A stretch of DNA of 64,000 nucleotides, taken from NCBI GenBank assembly GCA_963709655.1, contig CAVPXF010000053.1:1-64000 (forward strand). The letters are read 5' to 3'. The notes beneath the pieces are model-generated. The model saw only the letters and a list, made by a program, of their open reading frames with translations, ran no database searches and was not told the origin of the DNA. Both the position numbers and the translations under genes were made by a program. Positions 56,535 to 64,000 of this stretch are shown in pieces; position 1 is the first letter of the stretch; each line of letters begins with the position of its first letter. The DNA comes from Roseiarcus sp963709655. GTDB taxonomy: Bacteria; Pseudomonadota; Alphaproteobacteria; Rhizobiales; Beijerinckiaceae.

Positions 56535-57707
56535 ATGAACGACATCGTCATCGTATCCGCAGCGCGGACGCCAGTTGGCAGCTTCAACGGCGCTCTGGGC
56601 ACGCTTCGCGCGCATGAACTCGCCGCGGTCGCTTTCAAGAGCGCCGTCGAGCGGGCCGGAATTTCGGCCGCCGACATCGACGAATTGATCCTGGGCCAGA
56701 TCCTGGCGACCGGCGAAGGACAGAATCCGGCCCGTCAGGCCGGACGCGCGGGCGGGTTGCCCGACGATAAGACGGCCTTCGGCATCAACCAACTTTGCGG
56801 CTCGGGCCTCCGTTCGGTGGCGCTCGCGGCCCAACAAATCAGGAGCGGCGAAAGCGCGATTGTCGCGGCCGGCGGGATGGAGAGCATGAGCACCTCCCAG
56901 CACGCGTCCTATCTGCGCAACGGCACCAAGATGGGCGGCGTCGAGTTCGTCGACACCATGCTTCGGGACGGCCTGTTCGACGCCTTCCACGGCTATCACA
57001 TGGGCGTCACCGCCGAGAACGTTGCACAGAAGTTCCAGATCACCCGCGACCAGCAGGACGAGTTCGCCCTCGGCTCGCAGCAGAAGGCGAGCGCGGCGCA
57101 GAAGGGCGGCAAGTTCAAGGACGAGATCGTTCCGGTGACGATCAAGACCAAAAAGGGCGACACCGTCGTCTCCGACGACGAGTTCATCCGCCACGACGCC
57201 ACGCTCGACGGCCTGAAGAAGCTCCGCCCCGCCTTCAACAAGGAGGGCACCGTCACCGCCGGCAACGCCTCGGGCATCAACGACGGCGCGGCCGTCCTGA
57301 TCGTGATGAGCGCGGCGGAGGCGCAGAAGCGCGGCCTGAAGCCGCTGGCGCGCATCGCCTCGTTCGCCACTGCCGGCGTCGACCCGGCGATCATGGGCAC
57401 CGGCCCGATCCCGTCCTCGCGCAAGGCGCTCGATCGCGCGGGCTGGAAGGTCGGACAGCTCGACCTGATCGAGGCGAACGAGGCCTTCGCCGCCCAGGCC
57501 TGCGCCGTCAACAAGGAGCTCGGCTGGGAACCGTCGAAGGTCAACGTCAATGGCGGCGCCATTGCGCTTGGCCATCCGATCGGCGCGTCGGGCGCGCGCA
57601 TCCTGACCACCCTTCTGTACGAGATGCAGAAGCGCGACGCCAAGAAAGGCCTCGCCACCCTTTGCGTCGGCGGCGGGATGGGCGTGGCAATGTGCGTCGA
57701 GCGCTGA
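56535..57707 (+). CDS. phaA: acetyl-CoA C-acetyltransferase (PHA-type thiolase)
   Basis: 390 residues. Condenses two acetyl-CoA to acetoacetyl-CoA, the first step of polyhydroxybutyrate synthesis. The nucleophile is C88 in INQLCGSGLRSV; the His is in NGGAIALGHPIGASG and the second Cys in TLCVGGGMGVA. SFNGALGT at the N-terminus is PhaA-like. A phasin follows 50 nt downstream, which supports a storage role over degradation. No phaB or phaC is in view. Confidence 0.92.
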   Translation: MNDIVIVSAARTPVGSFNGALGTLRAHELAAVAFKSAVERAGISAADIDELILGQILATGEGQNPARQAGRAGGLPDDKTAFGINQLCGSGLRSVALAAQQIRSGESAIVAAGGMESMSTSQHASYLRNGTKMGGVEFVDTMLRDGLFDAFHGYHMGVTAENVAQKFQITRDQQDEFALGSQQKASAAQKGGKFKDEIVPVTIKTKKGDTVVSDDEFIRHDATLDGLKKLRPAFNKEGTVTAGNASGINDGAAVLIVMSAAEAQKRGLKPLARIASFATAGVDPAIMGTGPIPSSRKALDRAGWKVGQLDLIEANEAFAAQACAVNKELGWEPSKVNVNGGAIALGHPIGASGARILTTLLYEMQKRDAKKGLATLCVGGGMGVAMCVER

Positions 57708-57759
57708 GCGCCCGGCGACTGAGCGTGTTGGATTCTCAACCCCACATGGGAGAATGACT

Positions 57760-58100
57760 ATGGCTGACAACGAACATCCGGCCTCGCGAAAATGGGCGAG
57801 CAGATGGCGTCCCAGTTCGCCAACGCCGCGAGCCTCTACGGCGGCGCCTTCTCCGGCTCGTTCAAGGCGCTGCAGGAGTATCAGACCAAGCTCCTGCATC
57901 TCGTCCAGGAGAACGCGACGGCCAACATGCAGTTCGCGCAAAAGATGATGCAGCCGCGCTCGCCCTCCGAGTTCGTCGAGTTCCTGAGCACGCATATGCG
58001 CGAGCGCGCCAACGCCATCACCGATCAGGCGAAGGAACTCGCCGCGCTCGGACAGGAGGCGGCGAAGAAGGCGGCCGAGTCGTTCACGCCGAAGAGCTGA
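57760..58100 (+). CDS. phasin family protein (one-base deletion near residue 11)
   Basis: About 113 residues. Starts MADNEHPASR with GGGAG upstream; the A4 at 57789-57792 should be A5, after which it reads KMGEQMASQFANAASLYGG. As deposited only the part from ATG 57792 (102 residues) is in frame. The amphipathic helix pattern (SLYGGAFSGSFKALQEYQTKLLHL, TDQAKELAALGQEAAKK) is that of phasins, which coat PHA granules. Next to phaA. Confidence 0.8.
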
Positions 58101-58131
58101 GCGAAGTCGGAAAGGTCTTGAAAGACGCTGG

Positions 58132-58164
58132 CCGGCCGCACGCGCGGCCGGCTGGGTTTTTTTG
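58132..58164 (+). terminator. intrinsic terminator after the phasin
   Basis: GCCGGCCGC (58132-58140) and GCGGCCGGC (58145-58153), loop ACGC, then TGGGTTTTTTT. A strong end to the fabI-phaA-phasin run. Confidence 0.85.
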
Positions 58165-58245
58165 CTCGGGCAGGCGATCGAGGCGGCGTTCGCGCGCAGC
58201 ACGCGCCGCGCAACTGCTGGAAATTGGTCAAAATCGATCGCGATC

Positions 58246-58707
58246 TTATCCGTCGCTGTCGCAAAGAGCAGCGTTGTCAATCGGAATAGCTTTTATATTA
58301 TCGGTAATATCAACATAGTTTAGCTGAACAGGCTTAAGTTTCTTTTTGTTTTGACCGACAACCGGGTCGATAATCTCGATGTACAAGTGGAACGCACCTT
58401 TGTACAGAGCGTGCCGTTCAAACAATGTTTTTCTCTGAATCCAGAGGCTCATGGTCAGGTGTGCGAATTGGCCGAAGACGCCTTCAGCTTGGTGCTCGCC
58501 TTTGTAAACTTCCAAATAACTCCCCTGAACATTGTGAAGAGCGCCCGGAGCGCCAGTTGCGATCGCTCCTCTCCAAGTCGAAACCTCCATAATATTCGAT
58601 CCAGCCAGCGCGGCGGATGCGTTATCAATAATGGTTTTTGCCGTTGGCTGAAATTTTACATTCGTGCCGCCGTAGGTCAGCCATTGCGGGGCGAAAATAA
58701 CGGCCAT
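58246..58707 (-). CDS. hypothetical protein
   Basis: 153 residues, not recognised. Low GC for this window (AATAGCTTTTATATTATCGG at its end), pointing to transfer. Contains YGGTNVKFQPTAKTIIDNAS and WIQRKTLFERHALYKGAFHLY; no membrane segment. ATG 58707 has GGAGGAATC directly before it, very like the site of the heme-binding-like gene at 52241. Orphan between a terminator and the cyclase gene. Confidence 0.55.
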   Translation of the reverse strand: MAVIFAPQWLTYGGTNVKFQPTAKTIIDNASAALAGSNIMEVSTWRGAIATGAPGALHNVQGSYLEVYKGEHQAEGVFGQFAHLTMSLWIQRKTLFERHALYKGAFHLYIEIIDPVVGQNKKKLKPVQLNYVDITDNIKAIPIDNAALCDSDG

Positions 58708-58782
58708 TTGATTCCTCCATAGGGCGTCCGTGTTGAACTGCTCGGGCACGGGCGGAACCATGCAGCGGACTTCTCGTGAAGC

Positions 58783-60213
58783 TCAGGCCGCCGCGCGCTG
58801 CTCGTTCTCCCGGATCTCGTAGATCTGGAACGCCTCGCTGACGCCGCGCAAGCTCAAAAGGCGCGACGTCATGAGATAGCCGGCCTCGCGCAAAAGACGC
58901 GCCGTCGCCGGGCTCTCCACGATCGGCTTCGTCGCGAGCACCGCCGTCGGTTCGGCGAGGCCCTGGACCCGCGCCGCAATATTGACGGTCTGCCCGAAAT
59001 AATCCTGGCGATCGTCGAGCATCACCGCCAGGCACGGGCCTTCGTGCAGGCCGATGTTGAGCGCGAGGTCCTCGCTGCCGCGCTCGACGTTGATTTTTCG
59101 CATGGCTTCCCGCATCCGCATCGCGGAACGAAGCGCCCGATCCGGCGTCGGGAAGGTCGCCATGACTGCGTCGCCGATCGTCTTGACCACGGCGCCGCCC
59201 TCGCCGGACACGGCGGCGATCAGCTCGCCGAAATGGCTGCGCACGAGATCGAAGGCCGCCAGATCGCCGACCCGATCGTAAAGCGCGGTCGAGCCCCTGA
59301 GGTCGGTAAACAGGATCGTGAGGCTGGTGATCTTGAACCGCTGGTCGGGATCGAACGTGCCGCTGCGGTAAAGATCGCGGAACGTCTGGTTGCTGAGAAG
59401 CCGGGTCGCGGTGAGAAATGGCCGCCGACTCTCCGACAGCGTCCCGAGCTCGTGTCCGCTGAGCCACAGTCCGGGCAGGGTGCGGCGGGCGGATTTGTTC
59501 TCGAACGCAATGCGCGCAGGACCCGGCTGCAGGGTCGTCGTGCCGCTGTGGGCGTGCGCGTCGGCAAACACCAGCGAAAGATTTCGGCGCTCGCGGGTCG
59601 GCTCGCCCTTCACGTCGAGAAACATCGTCGCGTGGGTGACCGGATCGAACGCGATGACGAAGCCTTCCGGCAGGGTCAGCGACATCGCCGCCTTCTCGCC
59701 CGATGGGAGTTCCATCGCATCGAGCGTCACGTGCGCGAGCGCCCCCTCCATGTCGTCGGGCAGGTCGGCGCCCGAACCCCAAAAGATCTGGCGCATGTAT
59801 TCGGAAAGCGGCAGCGAATCCGGATCGTGCGCGGCGATGCGGCGGACGCGCGGATTGACGGTGAACGTGACTTCGATCAGCTTGTCGAGATCCGGTTCGA
59901 CGTCGGCCACGCAGAAGGCGCAAAAGTACTTGTGCTTGTTGAGCGTCTTCAGCGCGGCGCCGGCTTCGATCACGCCGCCGCAACCGGGACACAGCACGTT
60001 CCACGACATGTCGAACAGCCCGAGCCGGGCCGCATGGATGAGCGCCCCGATCGTCGCCTCCTCGTCGAGGCCGCGCTCGGCGGCGAAGACCAGCGGATTG
60101 ATACGGCTCAGCGCCCGGTCGGGGTCGGACGCGGCGGCAGCCTCGAGCGCCTTCGCAACGGACGGCTCGGCGGCCTGGCTGAGCAGGTCCCAGAGCGCTG
60201 ACGATTCGGACAT
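58783..60213 (-). CDS. class III adenylate/guanylate cyclase with zinc-ribbon N-terminal region
   Basis: 476 residues. The C-terminal catalytic domain has LFTDLRGSTALYDRVGD (metal Asp), GEGGAVVKTIGDAVMATFPT (second metal Asp) and DYFGQTVNIAARVQGLAEP. The middle is the DUF5939-like module common before such cyclases. The N-terminal third adds Cys75/78 and Cys98/101 (CPGC...CAFC), a probable zinc site. It makes cAMP or cGMP from the NTP; no membrane segment is seen, so it is cytoplasmic. ATG 60213 has AAAGGAG upstream. Confidence 0.88.
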   Translation of the reverse strand: MSESSALWDLLSQAAEPSVAKALEAAAASDPDRALSRINPLVFAAERGLDEEATIGALIHAARLGLFDMSWNVLCPGCGGVIEAGAALKTLNKHKYFCAFCVADVEPDLDKLIEVTFTVNPRVRRIAAHDPDSLPLSEYMRQIFWGSGADLPDDMEGALAHVTLDAMELPSGEKAAMSLTLPEGFVIAFDPVTHATMFLDVKGEPTRERRNLSLVFADAHAHSGTTTLQPGPARIAFENKSARRTLPGLWLSGHELGTLSESRRPFLTATRLLSNQTFRDLYRSGTFDPDQRFKITSLTILFTDLRGSTALYDRVGDLAAFDLVRSHFGELIAAVSGEGGAVVKTIGDAVMATFPTPDRALRSAMRMREAMRKINVERGSEDLALNIGLHEGPCLAVMLDDRQDYFGQTVNIAARVQGLAEPTAVLATKPIVESPATARLLREAGYLMTSRLLSLRGVSEAFQIYEIRENEQRAAA

Positions 60214-60443
60214 CGGGCTTACTCCTTTAGTCGCGTCCCGAATATTTAGGGCGCGTCGGCGGCCGGCGCCAGAGCGGACCGGTGCGACGCGCAAGGCGGC
60301 GAACGGCGGGGAAGCCGCCGAGCGCGGTCCGGGCGCTTGCGGGCGCATTGATTTGCGTCAACCGCAAGCCATGATGGTCGCGTAGGATGGCTCGACTTTG
60401 AAGGGGACGGGCGGCCGGCCGGGCTGGGTGCGCGAGGGTATGC

Positions 60444-62048
60444 ATGACGCGCCGAACATATGCGCAGGACGGCGGGGCAGGGCAGGCGCCCCCCGGCATC
60501 GAGCGCGAGCTCAAGTTCGTCGCCGATCGTAAGACGCTGAAAGCGGCTGCGTCGGCGTCGTTTCTCGGCGGAGAGGCCGGCCCTCCGACGTGGCGCGAAC
60601 TTCGGTCGGTATACTTCGATGACGACGATGGCGACCTTTCGCGGGCGCGCGTCGCGTTGCGCGTGCGTCACGTGGACGGCGGCTGGGTCATGGGGCTCAA
60701 ACGCGCCGGCTCGGAGGACCGGGGCGCTTTCGAGCGCGAGGAGACGGAGGTGTCCTCGCCTTCCGGCGAGCCTGATCTTTCGCTGTTCGACGAGGCGATC
60801 GCGCGCGAGGTGACGGACCTGACCGGGTCGAAACCGCTCAAGCCGCGCTTCGGCTCGGAAATCCGCCGGGCGGCCCGGACCGTCGAGACGAACGGAGCGG
60901 CGATCGAGGTCGCCTTCGACGAGGGGTTCCTGTTCGCCGGCGAGCGGCGCGAGCCGACGGCGGAGATCGAGCTCGAATTGAAGTCCGGCGCGCCGGCCGC
61001 CTTGTTCGAGCTGGGGCTCGAGCTCGTCGACGCATTTCCGGTGACGCTCGGCCTGCGCAACAAGGCGGAGCGCGCCCACGCGCTCCTATCGGCGGAGCCG
61101 GCCCAGCCCGCGCACGCAGAGGACCCGGCGCTTCGCCCCGATATGACGCTCGACGAGGCGATCGCCGACCTCATGCGCAACTGTCTGGCGCATTTCCTCG
61201 GCAACCTGCCGGCGCTCGATTCGCCCGCCGCCGTCGAGGCGGTGCACCAGATGCGGGTCGCCATGCGCCGGCAGCGGTCGGCGCTGGGCCTGTTCGGCCG
61301 GGCTTTCCCTTGCGCCGAATTCGAGGCGCTGCGGGCGGAATCGGGGCGGATCGCGGCTGTGCTCGGCGAAGCGCGCGACTGGGACGTGTTCGTCGAGCGG
61401 CTCAGCGACGGCGCGCTCAAGCGCTTCGCTGAGGAGCCCGGCTTCGACGCCCTCCGCGCCTCGGCCGAGGCGAAGGCGGCGGCCGGCCACGCGGCGGTGA
61501 CGCGGCTCGCCGGTGAAAAGACTGTCGCCCGCTTTGCACTGAGGCTCGAGCGTCTTGCGGCCGCGCGCGGTTGGAGAGACGGCGCCGGCGAGGAGACGCT
61601 CGCCGCGCTCGATGAGCCGATCGTCGCCTTCGCCGTGCGATGGCTCGAAGCGCTCGACCGCAAGGTCAGGCGGCGGGGACGCCATTTCCGGTCGCTGACG
61701 CCGGAGGCGCGCCACGCGCTGCGCATCGCCATGAAGCACATGCGCTACGCGACCGAATTTTTCGGCGGGCTCTTTCATCCGAAGGCGGCCGCCGAGCGCT
61801 ACGCCGAGAAAGCGGCCGCGTTGCAGGACCTGCTTGGCGAGCTGAACGACGCGGCGATCGCGCTCCGTCTGGTCAAAGGGCTCGGTCCCGCGAAGACCAC
61901 GCAGGCCGCCTACGCGGCCGGCGTCGTCGCCGGATGGTGCGCGCGCGAGAGCGAGGGCGACGTCGTCGCGCTGAGAAAGGCTTGGCGCGATGTCCTCAAG
62001 GCGACGCCGTTCTGGCGCCGCGAGGACAAGGACAAGCGCCACGAGTAG
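60444..62048 (+). CDS. CYTH-CHAD protein (inorganic triphosphatase-like)
   Basis: 534 residues. N-terminal CYTH domain with E20-x-E22-x-K24 (IERELKF), VDGGWVMGLKR and the basic/acidic tunnel strands (FGSEIRRAARTV, EPTAEIELELKSG): it hydrolyses triphosphate or longer phosphate chains. C-terminal CHAD domain from about 235 with repeated helical AVHQMRVAMRRQRSAL and ARHALRIAMKHMRYATEFF, which bind polyphosphate. The following gene starts 15 nt after its stop. Confidence 0.9.
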   Translation: MTRRTYAQDGGAGQAPPGIERELKFVADRKTLKAAASASFLGGEAGPPTWRELRSVYFDDDDGDLSRARVALRVRHVDGGWVMGLKRAGSEDRGAFEREETEVSSPSGEPDLSLFDEAIAREVTDLTGSKPLKPRFGSEIRRAARTVETNGAAIEVAFDEGFLFAGERREPTAEIELELKSGAPAALFELGLELVDAFPVTLGLRNKAERAHALLSAEPAQPAHAEDPALRPDMTLDEAIADLMRNCLAHFLGNLPALDSPAAVEAVHQMRVAMRRQRSALGLFGRAFPCAEFEALRAESGRIAAVLGEARDWDVFVERLSDGALKRFAEEPGFDALRASAEAKAAAGHAAVTRLAGEKTVARFALRLERLAAARGWRDGAGEETLAALDEPIVAFAVRWLEALDRKVRRRGRHFRSLTPEARHALRIAMKHMRYATEFFGGLFHPKAAAERYAEKAAALQDLLGELNDAAIALRLVKGLGPAKTTQAAYAAGVVAGWCARESEGDVVALRKAWRDVLKATPFWRREDKDKRHE

Positions 62049-62063
62049 GCCTGAGGGGAGGAG

Positions 62064-64000
62064 ATGGTTGCGAAAGTCGAAATCGTCGAGCGGTTGGGCG
62101 AGGGGGCGGTTCTACTGCCCGGGCTCATCGAAGCGGGTCTCGCCGCCAACGATCGCCTCAAGATCCGGCTGACCCTCCTGCAGGAAGCCTCGGCCCAGGC
62201 CGCGAGTCCGGGGCGGCGGGCCTCCTCGATGGAGCGCGAGCTGAGGAGCGTCGGGCTCACGGATCCTGTTTTCGCCTCGACCGTCTCGGGCGCGCGCTGC
62301 ATCGACGCGGACACGTTCCTCTCCCCCGGCGCCGAAGCGCTGACCGCTGGCATGGCGAGCGACCTCGAGGCCATGCTGCGGCCGATCGACGTCGCCCAAG
62401 CCGAAGGCGCGCCGGCGCTGAAGGCGCGAGTCGAGGCGACGCTCGCGGCGCTTCCCGATTTCAAGGGCGATCGCGTCGCCCACCGTCAGGTGGCCGATCT
62501 CGCCTCGGCCCGGCGCGGCGACAAGGACACCCTGCACCTGCTGGTCATGGACCTGCACAAGGCGCTGAATCAGGTGGCGGCGGCGACCGCGGTTGAAACG
62601 ATCGACGGCGCGCGCGTGCACGGGCTCGACGATTCCGACCGCGCCCGCGTCCGCGCCTTTATGGCCGGAATCAACCGCACGGCGCGGCTCGCCTTCGGTC
62701 ACCCGGGGCTCGGCACGACCGCCGGCCGCGCGGGTCCGCGCCTGACGATCCAGAACGACATCGGAACGACCGACGCGCATGTCATCGTCATCCACGTCGA
62801 AAGCTTCGACGTGACGACGACTTACACCGACGTCCACCGCGTCCGGGCGAAGTTCTTCATGACCCTGTTCGCGGGACAAGGGGTCGACTGGAGCCCGCTT
62901 GCCGAGAACCAGGACGGCGCGCTCGCCAAGGGCGAGGTCTTCTACCTGCTGCATGGGGTCTATCGCGCGCGCGACGAGCGGGATCTCGACCAATTCCTGA
63001 GCTTCCTCGGGTCGCGCCTCGTCTTCCTGATCGACTGGAACAGGGCGCGCAAGGCGCTGCAGTCTTTCGTGTCCAAGGACGAGGCGATCGACCTCCTGGT
63101 CCGCGCGGCCGAGCATGAGGACGGACACCGCGGCTTCCTCGAACTCGGCGGGGCCGATCTCGTGTTCGAGGCGGTGCGGCGCGCCGCCGCCGGCCGCATC
63201 CCCTACGGCGTGCCGCTGGAGACGGCGCTCGGCGAGAGCGAGTGCGTCGCCTTCCTGCGCAATGTCCTGCATCTGGCGAGCGAAGGCCTCCGGGACGGGC
63301 GCTCGACCCGGTTCATCCGCGACGAGATCCAAGCGGATCTGTCGCAGCGTCTCGACACCGCCGAAAGTGAGCTCTTGGTCGTGGTCCGGCGCCATCTCGG
63401 CCTAACCCGCACGCTCGCGGGCGCGATCGAGACCGTTTTCGAGCCGAAGGGGCTCGCGGGCCTCGATGAGCGCAAGTCGCTCGCCCAGCGCGCCAAGCAG
63501 ATCGAGGGCAAGGGCGACCGGCTCACCGTGGCCGCGCGCGAGATCTTCACGCGCGTCCGCAACGCCGACGATCTTCTGTCGGTCATCGATCAGGTCGAGA
63601 ACGCGACGGATTGCTTCGACGAGGCGGCGTTTCTGATCAGTCTGGCGCCGGACGGCGCCGCCTCCGACGCGCTCGGCGCAGCGCTTGGCGAACTCGCCGG
63701 CGTCGCGCGCCATTGCGCGGCGGAACTCGTGCGCGCGGTCGAGGCGGCGCTGCAAATTCCGGAGGGCGCGCGCGCCGACGCCGCCTTTGCGCTGCAGTGC
63801 GTCGACGCCGTGATCGACGCCGAGCGCGACGCCGACACTTCGGAGCGCGCGACGATCAGCGCCCTCATGCGCGCGCCGGCGCCGGAGGGCGATCCGCGCG
63901 CCCTGGTGCTCGGCATCGAGATCGCCCAAACGCTCGAGGAGGCGACCGACCGCCTCGCGCACGCGGCGATGTCGCTTCGCAATCGCATCTTGCAGGGCCT
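62064..64000 (+). CDS. PhoU-like large protein of unknown function, cut by window end
   Basis: 645 codons are present and the frame is open to the last base. Start ATG 62064 is preceded by GGGGAGGAG. The first half (VERLGEGAVLLPGLIEAGLAANDRLKIRL..., then HVIVIHVESFDVTTTYTDVH) is not recognised; the second half is all-helical with a DUF47/PhoU-like pattern (DERKSLAQRAKQIEGKGDRL and VIDQVENATDCFDEAAFLI). It follows the CYTH-CHAD gene closely, so a role in phosphate or polyphosphate control is likely but unproven. Confidence 0.7.
   Translation, partial: MVAKVEIVERLGEGAVLLPGLIEAGLAANDRLKIRLTLLQEASAQAASPGRRASSMERELRSVGLTDPVFASTVSGARCIDADTFLSPGAEALTAGMASDLEAMLRPIDVAQAEGAPALKARVEATLAALPDFKGDRVAHRQVADLASARRGDKDTLHLLVMDLHKALNQVAAATAVETIDGARVHGLDDSDRARVRAFMAGINRTARLAFGHPGLGTTAGRAGPRLTIQNDIGTTDAHVIVIHVESFDVTTTYTDVHRVRAKFFMTLFAGQGVDWSPLAENQDGALAKGEVFYLLHGVYRARDERDLDQFLSFLGSRLVFLIDWNRARKALQSFVSKDEAIDLLVRAAEHEDGHRGFLELGGADLVFEAVRRAAAGRIPYGVPLETALGESECVAFLRNVLHLASEGLRDGRSTRFIRDEIQADLSQRLDTAESELLVVVRRHLGLTRTLAGAIETVFEPKGLAGLDERKSLAQRAKQIEGKGDRLTVAAREIFTRVRNADDLLSVIDQVENATDCFDEAAFLISLAPDGAASDALGAALGELAGVARHCAAELVRAVEAALQIPEGARADAAFALQCVDAVIDAERDADTSERATISALMRAPAPEGDPRALVLGIEIAQTLEEATDRLAHAAMSLRNRILQG

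Overview
The window is GC-rich DNA from an alphaproteobacterium, most likely order Hyphomicrobiales (Rhizobiales) near the Beijerinckiaceae/Methylocystaceae. This is inferred from a C4-pathway 5-aminolevulinate synthase, an S2 protein with a helix-hairpin-helix tail, a PHA thiolase next to a phasin, PEP-CTERM proteins, and the typical rhizobial REP hairpins. No rRNA or tRNA gene was seen.

Layout. 0-9.8 kb: single metabolic genes (serine hydrolase, methyltransferase, alpha/beta hydrolase, group II decarboxylase, Ppx, PfpI, FmdB, NTF2-like, SDR). 9.8-17.7 kb: housekeeping block with gltA, an ABC ATPase plus duplicated permease, and rpsB-tsf-pyrH with a clear promoter and terminator. 17.7-24.2 kb: a PEP-CTERM protein, a DUF255/thioredoxin-like protein, a roughly 1.05-kb tandem array of 63-bp double-palindrome units, a nucleoside hydrolase and cystathionine beta-lyase. 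24.6-31.1 kb: accessory genes (glycosyltransferase-like, MDR/DUF1330/AraC unit, DoxX-like/DUF4267/TetR unit, HigBA). 31.3-36.3 kb: an orphan amino-acid-binding protein, a broken secreted protein, plsX-fabH. 36.5-41.2 kb: repeat and IS island with an IS630 element, an IS21 element nested inside a 197-bp MITE, and a 38-bp palindromic repeat array. 41.4-46.5 kb: lipoprotein lipase and a large TIR-NB-ARC-TPR protein, a probable defence gene. 47-52 kb: an intact MITE, a CHAP-like protein, an AHL synthase with an upstream coupled ORF and a lux-box-like palindrome, hemA, and a heme-binding-like protein. 53-64 kb: an unknown gene, a second PEP-CTERM protein, fabI, thiolase-phasin, a class III cyclase, and CYTH-CHAD followed by a large PhoU-like unknown that runs off the end.

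The genes form several small working groups: translation (rpsB, tsf) with UMP kinase; fatty acid initiation (plsX, fabH) and elongation (fabI); PHA storage (thiolase and phasin); phosphate/polyphosphate handling (Ppx at 6 kb; CYTH-CHAD and its neighbour at 60-64 kb); two divergently regulated efflux/oxidoreductase-type units.

Many genes, including the essential fabH, carry single-base frameshifts, often in short homopolymers. I read most of them as assembly or base-calling indels rather than real pseudogenes, and I give reconstructed gene spans. The most unusual features are the families of two-hairpin palindromic repeats whose arms change together, the MITE with a nested IS21, and the TIR-NLR gene.
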